Assembly (NCBI GenBank): GCA_018266395.1
Contig: JAFEAM010000038.1
Location: 1 to 64,000, forward strand
From: Bacteroidota bacterium
GTDB lineage: Bacteria; Bacteroidota; Bacteroidia; Cytophagales; Cyclobacteriaceae
DNA: 64,000 nucleotides
Reading direction: 5' to 3'
Every line of letters begins with the position of its first letter. Positions within the stretch are counted from its first letter, which is position 1. Made by a program: the position numbers and the translations under genes. The notes beneath the pieces are model-generated. The model was not told where the DNA came from and made no database searches. It saw only the letters and a program-made list of their open reading frames with translations. This document shows, in pieces, positions 57,721-64,000 of this stretch.

Positions 57721-57944
57721 TTGTCATGCTGTCCTCTAACTTCCTCGTGGCTAATTAAATTCTTTGGGTCAGAACTTTCCGCATATGAAATCAAAAGTTC
57801 ATCCTTTTCCTCAGAACTTAAGGAGTCCCAAAGCCCCCCAGTCTGGTTCTTATTCAGTCTTTGTATCAGTTCAAAATAGCCCTTTAAGGTTTCTTCATTT
57901 TCAATATGGTCTATCAGCTTATGGAATGCTTCTTTGGTACTCAT
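57705..57944 (-). CDS. Antitoxin of the ParE/RelE-type module
   Basis: A 79-residue acidic protein (FHKLIDHIENEETLKGYFEL ... GGLWDSLSSEEKDELLISYAES). The C-terminal half with LWDSLSSEEKDELLISY matches the toxin-wrapping part of small Bacteroidota antitoxins paired with ParE/RelE toxins. No long ribbon-helix-helix start is obvious; the N-terminal half is helical. It is followed by the toxin with a 16-base overlap, the normal order of such operons. Its frame is intact although the toxin frame is broken. Confidence 0.82.
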   Translation of the reverse strand: MSTKEAFHKLIDHIENEETLKGYFELIQRLNKNQTGGLWDSLSSEEKDELLISYAESSDPKNLISHEEVRGQHDKWLRK

Positions 57945-58037
57945 AATTTCAATAATTCATTGTTCAATTTACTCGATTCTCCCGTGTTTTGAAAGTTAGC
58001 AATAACCGATAACGTCCCATGCGCATACTCGCAGGAT

Positions 58038-58263
58038 CGCAACATACCGGGTGTTGCTAAGAAACTAATTTACAAATTATAAGGTGACTATAGGATTGCA
58101 CATACCAGAAGGTAATCCCAATCCAATCGATGGGCAATGAGTACGTGCGACTTGATGGCACGTAGGCTAGTTGGTTCTGCCTGCCTGACGGCAGTCAGGG
58201 AAACCAACTAGGGCAAGGGCAGGGTGGGTGCTATTTGTCGAGAAGATCAACGAGGGCGGAGGC
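58038..58263 (+). repeat. Structured cassette repeat, copy D (longest, with nested palindrome)
   Basis: The core stem is a perfect CTAGTTGGTT (58167-58176) with AACCAACTAG (58202-58211); its loop holds CCTGAC-GGCA-GTCAGG (58184-58199). The left part (ACATACCGGGTGTTGCTAAG...TCGATGGGCAATGA) is shared with copy C, the tail GGGTGCTATTTGTCGAGAAGA with all copies. It ends 7 bases before the stop codon of the HEPN frame, on its 3' side. Confidence 0.85.
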
Positions 58264-58269
58264 CCTCAC

Positions 58270-58582
58270 TCAATTACTTTTCTTGGCTTCCTCTTTTAGA
58301 GGTCTCAAATGTCGTGTACCAGATAATAGAGTCGTCAACATTGTCGTAAGAGTGGATCAACCGATTTCTCAGACTGATTATCTGAGACGCGTTCATTTGA
58401 GCCTGATTCTTTTAAAAATTTATTGACTGCTTCTCCTGTAATACCTAAATGTCTTTCGACAGCTCCTTTTGTTTGAGATCTTTCTCGTAGTCAGCGAATG
58501 ATTTTAAATCTCTTGTAAAAGTCTCAATTAGTTCAATTGAGTTTATGATGTCAGACAAAAACGTTTTCTCCTTCTCTGTCAT
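58270..58582 (-). pseudogene. HEPN (DUF86/HepT-like) toxin, broken by three frameshifts
   Basis: From the ATG at 58582 the frame reads MTEKEKTFLSDIINSIELIE up to a shift near 58466-58474 (an A tract one base short). It continues in a second frame as KGAVERHLGITGEAVNKFLKE, shifts near 58392-58402 to NASQIISLRNRLIHSYDNVD with the HEPN RNase motif R-x4-H (RNRLIH), shifts again near 58310-58318 to RHLRPLKEEAKKSN, and ends at 58270. The pieces add up to a full-length DUF86 protein of about 104 residues in family order. Unrepaired, only about 47 residues are made. The start overlaps the MNT gene end by 32 bases, as in HepT-MntA operons. Confidence 0.85.
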
Positions 58583-58892
58583 AAATCAACTTTTTTGTCC
58601 GATCAATATTTGCCTTCAGATAGGGATTTCGAATTGAGTCCTCAGTCAATAAGTCTACCTTCCACTTGAAAAGTCCTTCAAGTTTGTCCCATAACGAAAG
58701 AAGTGCTTCTCCCCGGTCAATAGGGTCGTCAATGTCCACCTTAACAACAATGTCGATGTCGCTTTTTTCAGAGTCAAAATGGTCAGTGATCGATGACCCA
58801 AAGGCATAGATTTTGTCGACTTTGTGAGAACGACATAGTTCAACAAAGTCGGTATACCTTTCTCTTATTAAAGTCATCAAATCCATATCCAA
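58551..58892 (-). CDS. MNT nucleotidyltransferase antitoxin (MntA-like)
   Basis: A 113-residue minimal nucleotidyltransferase. The active site FGSSITDHFDSEKSDIDIVV near residues 31-50 supplies the G-S and D-x-D metal ligands of the polymerase-beta-type fold. In HEPN/MNT modules this protein neutralises the HEPN RNase by adding AMP to it (established for the Shewanella HepT-MntA pair). Here the frame is intact while the HEPN partner is destroyed. A second ATG at 58886 is possible. Copy E of the structured repeat lies upstream of it. Confidence 0.87.
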   Translation of the reverse strand: MDMDLMTLIRERYTDFVELCRSHKVDKIYAFGSSITDHFDSEKSDIDIVVKVDIDDPIDRGEALLSLWDKLEGLFKWKVDLLTEDSIRNPYLKANIDRTKKLIYDREGENVFV

Positions 58893-58950
58893 ATATACCT
58901 AATTTTTGGCCGTCACTTTTTTGAGGCGCCTGGGAACTGTGAGCGACTTG

Positions 58951-59112
58951 ACAGGCGCTCCCAAGTGGATGGGTATGAAGGGGGAGAGACTTGATAGTGC
59001 GTAGGCTTGTTGGTTCTGGAAACCAACAAGGGCGGCGTGGGTGCAATTCGACAAGAAGCCAACGAGGGCGGGGTGGGTGCTATTTGGCAAGAAGTCCAAC
59101 CGAGGGCGGGCA
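58951..59112 (+). repeat. Structured cassette repeat, copy E, with duplicated tail
   Basis: The core stem is a perfect CTTGTTGGTT (59006-59015) with AACCAACAAG (59021-59030) and a 5-base loop. The tail is present twice with a 36-base period, at 59039-59074 (GGGTGCAATTCGACAAGAAG...) and 59075-59110 (GGGTGCTATTTGGCAAGAAG...). The left part GGCGCTCCCAAGTGGATGGGTA matches copy A. It lies about 70 bases 3' of the stop at 59184. Confidence 0.85.
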
Positions 59113-59183
59113 GGAAACAATCACCGTGCCCAGTTGGTCACCGATGCCAAGAAGATTCGTTTACCAGCAACTCAAAATTCTGA

Positions 59184-59705
59184 TCACTCCAAAATCGGAT
59201 GCGGAGCATCGGAGGGGCGCTCCTCCAGGTTGAATTGCATGATGGTGCGTGCACAAGTATTCCATCGCAGAACAGGATCGTTGTTCCCGGAAGGAGCCAA
59301 TGTGCTCGCTTTCTCATAATAATCCATGGCCTCGAGATACCACTCGTACGCATCATAATCGGAACCGTGTACGGCTGATGCAAGCGCCACGGAGCCTTGT
59401 CGTTCATGGACAATGCCGGTATAATAAAGCCGGCTGTAATCGTCTTTCAGTTTGTTGGCAATTTCCTGAGCTTGTTTGGCCGCGTTAGGCGCCGAGCCGA
59501 ATTGATCCGTGAGTGCAAGCAACAGTACGATAGAAGCTTTCTGGTTATTGGCATCTACATCCAAAATGTCGAGACAGATGCTTTCGGCCAGTTTAGGTTG
59601 ATTCAACAGGCGGTAGTGCTCGGCTTTGTTGAGCGCGCTTTCAACGGCTTCCCTGGCGAGTGGCTTCAGGGAGAAAACCTTCTTATTTGTCTCACTAGTG
59701 CTCAT
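59184..59705 (-). CDS. TPR-like helical protein downstream of sdhB
   Basis: A 173-residue soluble, helical protein. Two TPR-like hairpins can be seen (ALNKAEHYRLLNQPKLAESICLDILDVDANN near 24-55; YEWYLEAMDYYEKASTLAP near 118-138). No signal peptide or catalytic motif. It starts 12 bases after the sdhB stop on the same strand and so is probably co-transcribed with sdhCAB, which could mean a role in assembly of the complex; this is inferred only from position. The 3' end is followed by copy E of the cassette repeat. Confidence 0.75.
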   Translation of the reverse strand: MSTSETNKKVFSLKPLAREAVESALNKAEHYRLLNQPKLAESICLDILDVDANNQKASIVLLLALTDQFGSAPNAAKQAQEIANKLKDDYSRLYYTGIVHERQGSVALASAVHGSDYDAYEWYLEAMDYYEKASTLAPSGNNDPVLRWNTCARTIMQFNLEERPSDAPHPILE

Positions 59706-59717
59706 ATCGAAGAGTAT

Positions 59718-60461
59718 CTATTTAAATATCCGAAAAAATCTCATAATCGGGTCATAATATTTGTCCACCACCCGCTCTTTCAGAGGAATTATGGCGTTGT
59801 CCGTTATCGTGATGTTTTCCGGGCAAACGGTAGTACAGCATTTGGTGATGTTGCAAAAGCCGATACCGCCTTCATCCTTGAGGTCGCCACGTCGGTCTTC
59901 CACATCGAGTGGATGCATTTCCAATGCTGCCGTGTATACCAGATGACGAGGCCCGACAAACTCTTCATGCAGGTTGTGCTCACGAAGAACATGGCAGACG
60001 TCCTGGCACAGGAAACATTCTATACACTTCCTGAACTCCTGCACCCGGTCTATGTCGCTTTGTGCCATCCTCCACGTTCCGTCTGGAGCATCGGGAGGAC
60101 GCGGTTTGAATTTTTTGATCTTTTTCTTCGTCCTGAAATTGACTGACACGTCCGTAACGAGGTCGCGGATGACAGGGAAAGATTTCATCGGCTGGATCAT
60201 CACGGGCTTGCCCTCTGGCATGTCGCCCATGCGCGTCATGCACATGAGTCTGGGTCTTCCGTTGATTTCTGCGGAACATGATCCACATTTCCCTGCCTTG
60301 CAGTTCCATCGCACTGCCAGGTCGCTGGCGCTTTCCGCCTGGATCTGGTGAACGGCATCGAGCACCACCATCCCCTCGGTAATGTCTGTTTCATAATCCT
60401 GAAACTTCCCGTCACCAGGAGATCCATTCGACCGCCAGATCTTAAATGTTACTTTGGTCAT
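59718..60461 (-). CDS. sdhB: Succinate dehydrogenase/fumarate reductase iron-sulfur subunit
   Basis: A 247-residue protein. The N-terminal plant-type ferredoxin domain has the [2Fe-2S] ligands in WNCKAGKCGSCSAEINGRP and a later Cys in RLMCMT. The C-terminal helical domain has CIECFLCQDVCHV and CNITKCCTTVCPENI for the [4Fe-4S] and [3Fe-4S] clusters. It carries electrons from the flavoprotein to the membrane quinone site. The length and spacing fit the group that includes mycobacterial Sdh1. It lies 36 bases after sdhA. Confidence 0.94.
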   Translation of the reverse strand: MTKVTFKIWRSNGSPGDGKFQDYETDITEGMVVLDAVHQIQAESASDLAVRWNCKAGKCGSCSAEINGRPRLMCMTRMGDMPEGKPVMIQPMKSFPVIRDLVTDVSVNFRTKKKIKKFKPRPPDAPDGTWRMAQSDIDRVQEFRKCIECFLCQDVCHVLREHNLHEEFVGPRHLVYTAALEMHPLDVEDRRGDLKDEGGIGFCNITKCCTTVCPENITITDNAIIPLKERVVDKYYDPIMRFFRIFK

Positions 60462-60497
60462 CCTTTTTGGTTATTCTCAAGTAACAATGAACCTAAA

Positions 60498-62312
60498 CTA
60501 TTTCATCTCTTCGATTATCTGCTTCAAATCCTCCCTCATCTTTTCCTTCTGCACCCGTTCCATCTTCATATTCCCAGCAGCATCTTTTTTGATGCTGATG
60601 TTGACGTTTCCGAATTCTTCGCTCTTGTCGGGAAAATCTTCCCTGAAATGTCCGCCCCGGCTTTCCTTGCGGTCGATGGCTGCACGCGTGATCGCCTCGG
60701 CTACTGTCACCATGTGTGGCAGTTCGATGGCTGTATGCCATCCTGGGTTATATCCACGGTTGCCGTCACAGGAGACCTGTTCAACTTGTTTCTTAAGCGC
60801 TTCGATCTTATCGAGGGCTGCATTCAGATCTTTTTCGTTTCTCACAATACCCACCAGTTCCTGCATGAAGTCCTGCATCTGCGACTGGATCTGAAAAGCG
60901 TTTTGTCCGCTGCCAGAACGATTGAAGGGGGCCAGGGATTCCTCAATTATCCTTTGAATCTGGTCCACACTTGCTGACGGAATGGTATTCTCTTTGGCAT
61001 ACTTTGCCGCAAACTCGCCGGCACGTTTCCCAAAAACCAGCAGGTCAGAGAGTGAATTACCGCCGAGCCTGTTTGCACCATGGAGTCCGGCTGCACATTC
61101 GCCGGCAGCAAATAACCCGGATACACTCGTCATTTGCGTATCCGCATTGACTTTGACACCGCCCATAATATAATGCGTAGTGGGCCCCACTTCCATGGGC
61201 TCCTTCGTGATGTCTACGCCAGCCAGTTCCTTGAACTGATGGTACATGCTGGGAAGTTTTTTCCTGATGTGCTCCGGTGCATTCGAGATTTTCTCCTTGA
61301 TCCAGGCGATATCAAGAAATACACCTCCATGAGGCGAACCACGACCTTCCCGGATTTCGCGCATGATGCACCGAGCCACATGGTCCCGCGTCAGCAATTC
61401 AGGAGGACGCCTGGCATTCTTGTCTCCCTGCGTGTAGCGCCAGCCTTCTTCTTCATCCATCGAGGTCTGGTTCTTGTAGTTTTCAGGGATATCGTCGAAC
61501 ATAAAGCGGCGGCCTTTGTTGTTGCGCAATACACCTCCTTCGCCGCGAACACCTTCAGTGATCAAAAGGCCACGTACACTTGGCGGCCACACCATGCCGG
61601 TAGGATGGAATTGCACGAATTCCATGTCAATGAGTTCGGCGCCGGCGTGATAGGCGAGAGAAATGCCTCCACCCGTACAATCCCAGCTGTTGCTGGAGAT
61701 CTTGTAGATGCGACCCATGCCGCCAGTGGCAATGATCACCGCTTTCGATTCGAATACTTTGAAGAGCCCTTTTTCCCGGTCATAGCCAATTGCTCCAGTA
61801 ATTTTTCCTGAATAGGTGAGGAGACGGATGATGGTGAACTCCTGGTAGATTTCGATCCCCTGGTGAATTCCATGATCTTGCAATGTGCGGATCATCTCCA
61901 GCCCTGTTCTATCGCCGACGTGGGCGAGGCGCGGGTATCTGTGTCCTCCGAAATTCCGCTGAAGGATTCTTCCGTCGTCAGTGCGGTCGAACACTGCCCC
62001 CCAGGCTTCAAGTTCTTTCACGCGATCAGGAGATTCCTTCGCATGGATCTCCGCCATGCGCCAGTTATTTAGGTATTGGCCGCCACGCATGGTGTCAGCA
62101 AAATGAACTTTCCAGCTGTCGCGGTCATCGACATTGGCGAGGGCTGCTGCAACACCGCCTTCCGCCATTACGGTGTGTGCTTTGCCCAGGAGCGAACGGC
62201 AAACCATTCCAACCGAAACACCCAACGCGGAGGCTTCAATGGCTGCACGCAGTCCGGCGCCGCCAGAGCCAATGACGAGGACATCGTGTTTAACGGTTGT
62301 GTATCCTTCCAT
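60498..62312 (-). CDS. sdhA: Succinate dehydrogenase/fumarate reductase flavoprotein subunit
   Basis: A 604-residue flavoprotein. I place the start at the ATG at 62312, whose A is also the last base of the sdhC stop (TGATG); 13 in-frame upstream codons lie inside sdhC. The FAD-binding VLVIGSGGAGLRAAIEAS stands at the N-terminus. Substrate and flavin regions follow: HTVMAEGGVAAAL, EFVQFHPTGM, LLITEGVRGEGG, GGVKVNADTQM and ANRLGGNSLSDLLVFG. It oxidises succinate to fumarate in the TCA cycle (or the reverse) on the cytoplasmic face. Confidence 0.95.
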   Translation of the reverse strand: MEGYTTVKHDVLVIGSGGAGLRAAIEASALGVSVGMVCRSLLGKAHTVMAEGGVAAALANVDDRDSWKVHFADTMRGGQYLNNWRMAEIHAKESPDRVKELEAWGAVFDRTDDGRILQRNFGGHRYPRLAHVGDRTGLEMIRTLQDHGIHQGIEIYQEFTIIRLLTYSGKITGAIGYDREKGLFKVFESKAVIIATGGMGRIYKISSNSWDCTGGGISLAYHAGAELIDMEFVQFHPTGMVWPPSVRGLLITEGVRGEGGVLRNNKGRRFMFDDIPENYKNQTSMDEEEGWRYTQGDKNARRPPELLTRDHVARCIMREIREGRGSPHGGVFLDIAWIKEKISNAPEHIRKKLPSMYHQFKELAGVDITKEPMEVGPTTHYIMGGVKVNADTQMTSVSGLFAAGECAAGLHGANRLGGNSLSDLLVFGKRAGEFAAKYAKENTIPSASVDQIQRIIEESLAPFNRSGSGQNAFQIQSQMQDFMQELVGIVRNEKDLNAALDKIEALKKQVEQVSCDGNRGYNPGWHTAIELPHMVTVAEAITRAAIDRKESRGGHFREDFPDKSEEFGNVNISIKKDAAGNMKMERVQKEKMREDLKQIIEEMK

Positions 62313-63088
62313 CAGAATATTCTCAAGTCGGTCCAGACTCCCATTGAACACAAACGCACATAGATATCGGCGAAAAGCACACAGAAGAGGCTGAGCCAGG
62401 CCCAGTTGCTGTGTTTGCGGTTCAGACAGCTCACACAGTCATACGATATTTTCCGGATGGGCGACTTTGACAGCTGGTCACGAATCCCTCCGACCAAATG
62501 CCTGAACGAATGACATCCGAAGGTGTAGCATCCCAAGAGGGTGGCGTTTGCTGCCAGCACCAGCGTGCCGATTCCCATGCCAAAATGAGTTTCTCCTGCG
62601 ACATCAGTAAACCACATCGCTTTGTATGCATCATAGGCCAGGATGATAACAAACGCGGCTGCCGGATAAAAAAAGTAACGGTGAATATTCTGCATGATCA
62701 AAGGGAACGAATGCTCCCCCTTGTAAGTCTTGCGCGGTTCCGTGACCGTACACGCTGGTGGATCCGCCCAGAAAGCTTTGTAATATGATCCGCGGTAGTA
62801 GTAACACGTGAAGCGCATCCCTGCCGGTCCTGCCAGGATGATAAATGCAGGAGAGAAAGGGATGATGGCCGGCCACCAGGAAGGTTGGGGACCGAACCAA
62901 GCATGGGGTGAACTGCCGAAAATTTCAGGAGAATAAAAAGGCGAGAGGTAGGGACCAAACGTATAATGATCGCCTTGAAATGCCGCCCAGGTCGTATAGA
63001 TAATAAAGGCGGTGAGTCCGGAGAAGATAAGCAAAGGGCGCAGCCACCAGTTATCTTTTCTGTAGGTATGAAAGGCGGTGACTGCCAA
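62312..63088 (-). CDS. sdhC: Succinate dehydrogenase large membrane-anchor subunit
   Basis: A 258-residue protein with five or six membrane helices, well beyond the 125-130 residues of E. coli SdhC or SdhD. The segments AGPAGMRFTCYYYRGSYYKA, HRYFFYPAAAFVIILAYDAY and LVLAANATLLGCYTFGCHSF resemble the single-anchor subunit of the Sdh1-like group found in Actinobacteria and Bacteroidota. His residues in HRYFF and FGCHSFRHLVGG could be heme or quinone ligands. It is the first gene of sdhCAB and overlaps sdhA by 1 base. Gene symbol by position and context; exact subclass uncertain. Confidence 0.85.
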   Translation of the reverse strand: MAVTAFHTYRKDNWWLRPLLIFSGLTAFIIYTTWAAFQGDHYTFGPYLSPFYSPEIFGSSPHAWFGPQPSWWPAIIPFSPAFIILAGPAGMRFTCYYYRGSYYKAFWADPPACTVTEPRKTYKGEHSFPLIMQNIHRYFFYPAAAFVIILAYDAYKAMWFTDVAGETHFGMGIGTLVLAANATLLGCYTFGCHSFRHLVGGIRDQLSKSPIRKISYDCVSCLNRKHSNWAWLSLFCVLFADIYVRLCSMGVWTDLRIF

Positions 63089-63241
63089 GTGGAGCTAGTA
63101 ATTAAATTTAATTCAGTTTAGATAAAAAACGAATGCCATGCAAGGGGAACTTTGTGAGGTGACCTTATTTTCTTTTTAGAAAATGTGGGTATTGCGTAGA
63201 GCGTAGTGCGTTAGGCGTTTTAGTATGAGGAAAGAGATATT

Positions 63242-63338
63242 ACCTGGATTGTCGATCCCTATTGAATTATGTCGAAACCTTTGCTCCTCAATTAAGAATA
63301 CTCGTTAGTGGGAAGTTTTCGTTAGCTAATAATTTCAT
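63242..63338 (-). pseudogene. Remnant of a DUF5615 (PIN-like) toxin gene
   Basis: From the ATG at 63338, 8 bases after the DUF433 stop, one frame reads MKLLANENFPLTSIL, the standard start of DUF5615 toxins, and meets a stop. Adding one base near 63285-63296 continues as LRSKGFDII; adding one more near 63257-63272 continues as SIGIDNPG, in correct family order. Beyond that the similarity ends in unrelated ACGCACTACGCTCTACGC-type sequence. So the toxin has two single-base losses and a lost 3' end. Confidence 0.75.
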
Positions 63339-63345
63339 GAATCAG

Positions 63346-63585
63346 TCAAGCCGTCTCTTTGGTCGGTGTAAATAAAAGTCCATCGTTAATACAGTCCTGT
63401 ATATAAGAGAACACGGCTTGGAGTGATTCTTTTGTGAGTCGCGGGAAATTTTCCAAAACCTCATGTTCTGTCCACCCTTGAGCCAGTAGTCCAACGATAT
63501 GCTCAACAGAAATTCTGGTCCCCTTGATTGTCGGTTTGCCTAAAAGAACTTCTTTATCCGATACTATATATTCTTGCCAGTTCAT
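63346..63585 (-). CDS. DUF433 family antitoxin
   Basis: A 79-residue protein. The motif LLGKPTIKGTRISVEHIVGLLAQGWTEHEVLENFP near 15-50 is the DUF433 signature, a small HTH-like fold that serves as the antitoxin of PIN-like DUF5615 toxins (VapB45-like). The start is the ATG at 63585. The toxin frame that should follow is broken, but this frame is intact. The module lies about 260 bases upstream of sdhC on the same strand. Confidence 0.87.
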   Translation of the reverse strand: MNWQEYIVSDKEVLLGKPTIKGTRISVEHIVGLLAQGWTEHEVLENFPRLTKESLQAVFSYIQDCINDGLLFTPTKETA

Positions 63586-63640
63586 AATCCAAATTTAGTT
63601 CTTTTTGTTGAGTCTTAATTGTCGTGACGGCATTACCGCC

Positions 63641-63670
63641 TCGAACATGCCTAGTGTTGCTGGGAAAACT
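63641..63670 (+). repeat. Partial copy of the left module of repeats C and D
   Basis: TCGAACATGCCTAGTGTTGC followed by TGGGAAAACT resembles ACATGCCGGGTGTTGC-TAGGGAACT of copy C. The hairpin and tail parts are absent. It lies upstream of the DUF433 gene. Confidence 0.5.
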
Positions 63671-63778
63671 GTCTACTGTTGCAGTCAAGCGAACTTCCTT
63701 AGATATCCTTTATTTTGACTCCACCATTATTCCGTCTTGAACCCATTTTTTCTCATCTTCGCGTCAATCATATTTTCT

Positions 63779-64000
63779 ATGAAACTATCCTTCCGATTCC
63801 TCTTTCTGATTTCCATCAGCTCTATTCTGATTTCATGCTCCGAGAAGAAGCAGTCAGCCGCCGTCAGGCCCGTTGACAGTTTGTTCCGTGAGTACTACAA
63901 CTTCAAGAAGAGGATCAATCCCATCGAAGCTACCAAAGCCGGTTATTATGAATACAACGACCAGGTGGCAAACTACATTTCCAAACCGTACCAGAAAGAC
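63779..64000 (+). CDS. DUF885-like lipoprotein (3' end outside window)
   Basis: The first 74 residues of a protein that runs off the window. A signal peptide with lipobox ISC (Cys20, after LFLISISSILIS) marks it as a lipoprotein. The mature start, DSLFREYYNFKKRINPIEAT followed by KAGYYEYND, resembles the N-terminus of DUF885 proteins, a large helical family related to metallopeptidases, where a D-P-x-x-A-T-x-x-G pattern is common. The assignment rests on this short part only. Confidence 0.6.
   Translation, partial: MKLSFRFLFLISISSILISCSEKKQSAAVRPVDSLFREYYNFKKRINPIEATKAGYYEYNDQVANYISKPYQKD

Noticed and set aside
57417-58582. Sequencing error as the sole cause of the toxin frameshifts
   Set aside because: Many long genes in the window are intact, and six independent shifts fall only in toxin genes; it still needs read-level confirmation.
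55376-59112. Classical integron attC sites
   Set aside because: The repeats fold and sit like attC, but I could not find the GTTRRRY/RYYYAAC core pair at consistent ends; kept as a question in the findings.
51069-59184. Integrative element inserted at tRNA-Asp
   Set aside because: No integrase gene and no second copy of the tRNA 3' end were found within the window.

Overview
The window looks like a chromosomal segment of a Bacteroidota bacterium, most probably of the order Cytophagales. Signs seen in the sequence are a C-terminal type IX secretion (T9SS) sorting domain on a giant PKD-repeat surface protein, an ExbB/ExbD/TonB-like set beside its own TPR protein and beta-barrel, Spase II lipoproteins, TAnnTTTG-type promoter boxes, few clear Shine-Dalgarno sequences, and an SdhCAB complex with a single large membrane subunit. 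The lineage is an inference; no rRNA or other phylogenetic marker is present.

0-7 kb: end of a T9SS-exported surface protein, then a tight set of a TerB-like protein, a rhomboid protease and DNA polymerase III delta (holA). 7-14.6 kb: one long plus-strand operon of a 1009-aa TPR protein, an outer-membrane barrel, a SPOR-domain membrane protein, ExbB, ExbD and a TonB-like protein, probably one energised envelope machine. 14.6-18.3 kb (minus): tyrS, a sphingomyelin-synthase-like PAP2_C enzyme, a phytanoyl-CoA-dioxygenase-like enzyme and an SDR, a possible lipid-modifying set. 18.4-34 kb: mostly housekeeping or general-purpose genes (MazG-like pyrophosphohydrolase, tail-specific protease, TraB/GumN protein, ABCG-type transporter with an N-terminal extension, histone-deacetylase-like enzyme, MHS-type transporter, LigD, TPR lipid-envelope protein, Tat-exported Gfo/Idh/MocA oxidoreductase).

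34-47 kb: a small putative DNA-binding protein with a structured leader, a sigma-54 activator overlapping a hybrid histidine kinase, then a minus-strand heavy-metal-type RND efflux operon (TolC-adaptor-pump) followed by a PepSY-like protein and an OmpR/histidine-kinase pair. 47-51 kb: several small envelope genes separated by GTCGGG palindromes, an M28 peptidase, and a tRNA-Asp gene preceded by two 84-bp tandem copies that contain its 5' part interrupted by a palindrome.

51-64 kb is the accessory part. It holds an exported CHAT-domain (caspase-like) protein and then a cassette-like row of minus-strand genes (membrane protein, VOC protein, ParE/antitoxin, HEPN/MNT, TPR-like protein), each followed at its 3' side by one copy of a structured ~130-bp repeat. 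The repeat copies keep a hairpin through compensatory changes. Three toxin-antitoxin modules lie in or next to this region (ParE type, HEPN/MNT, DUF433/DUF5615). In all three the toxin reading frame is broken and the antitoxin frame is intact. The sdhCAB operon lies between the second and third modules, and the window ends in a DUF885-like lipoprotein.
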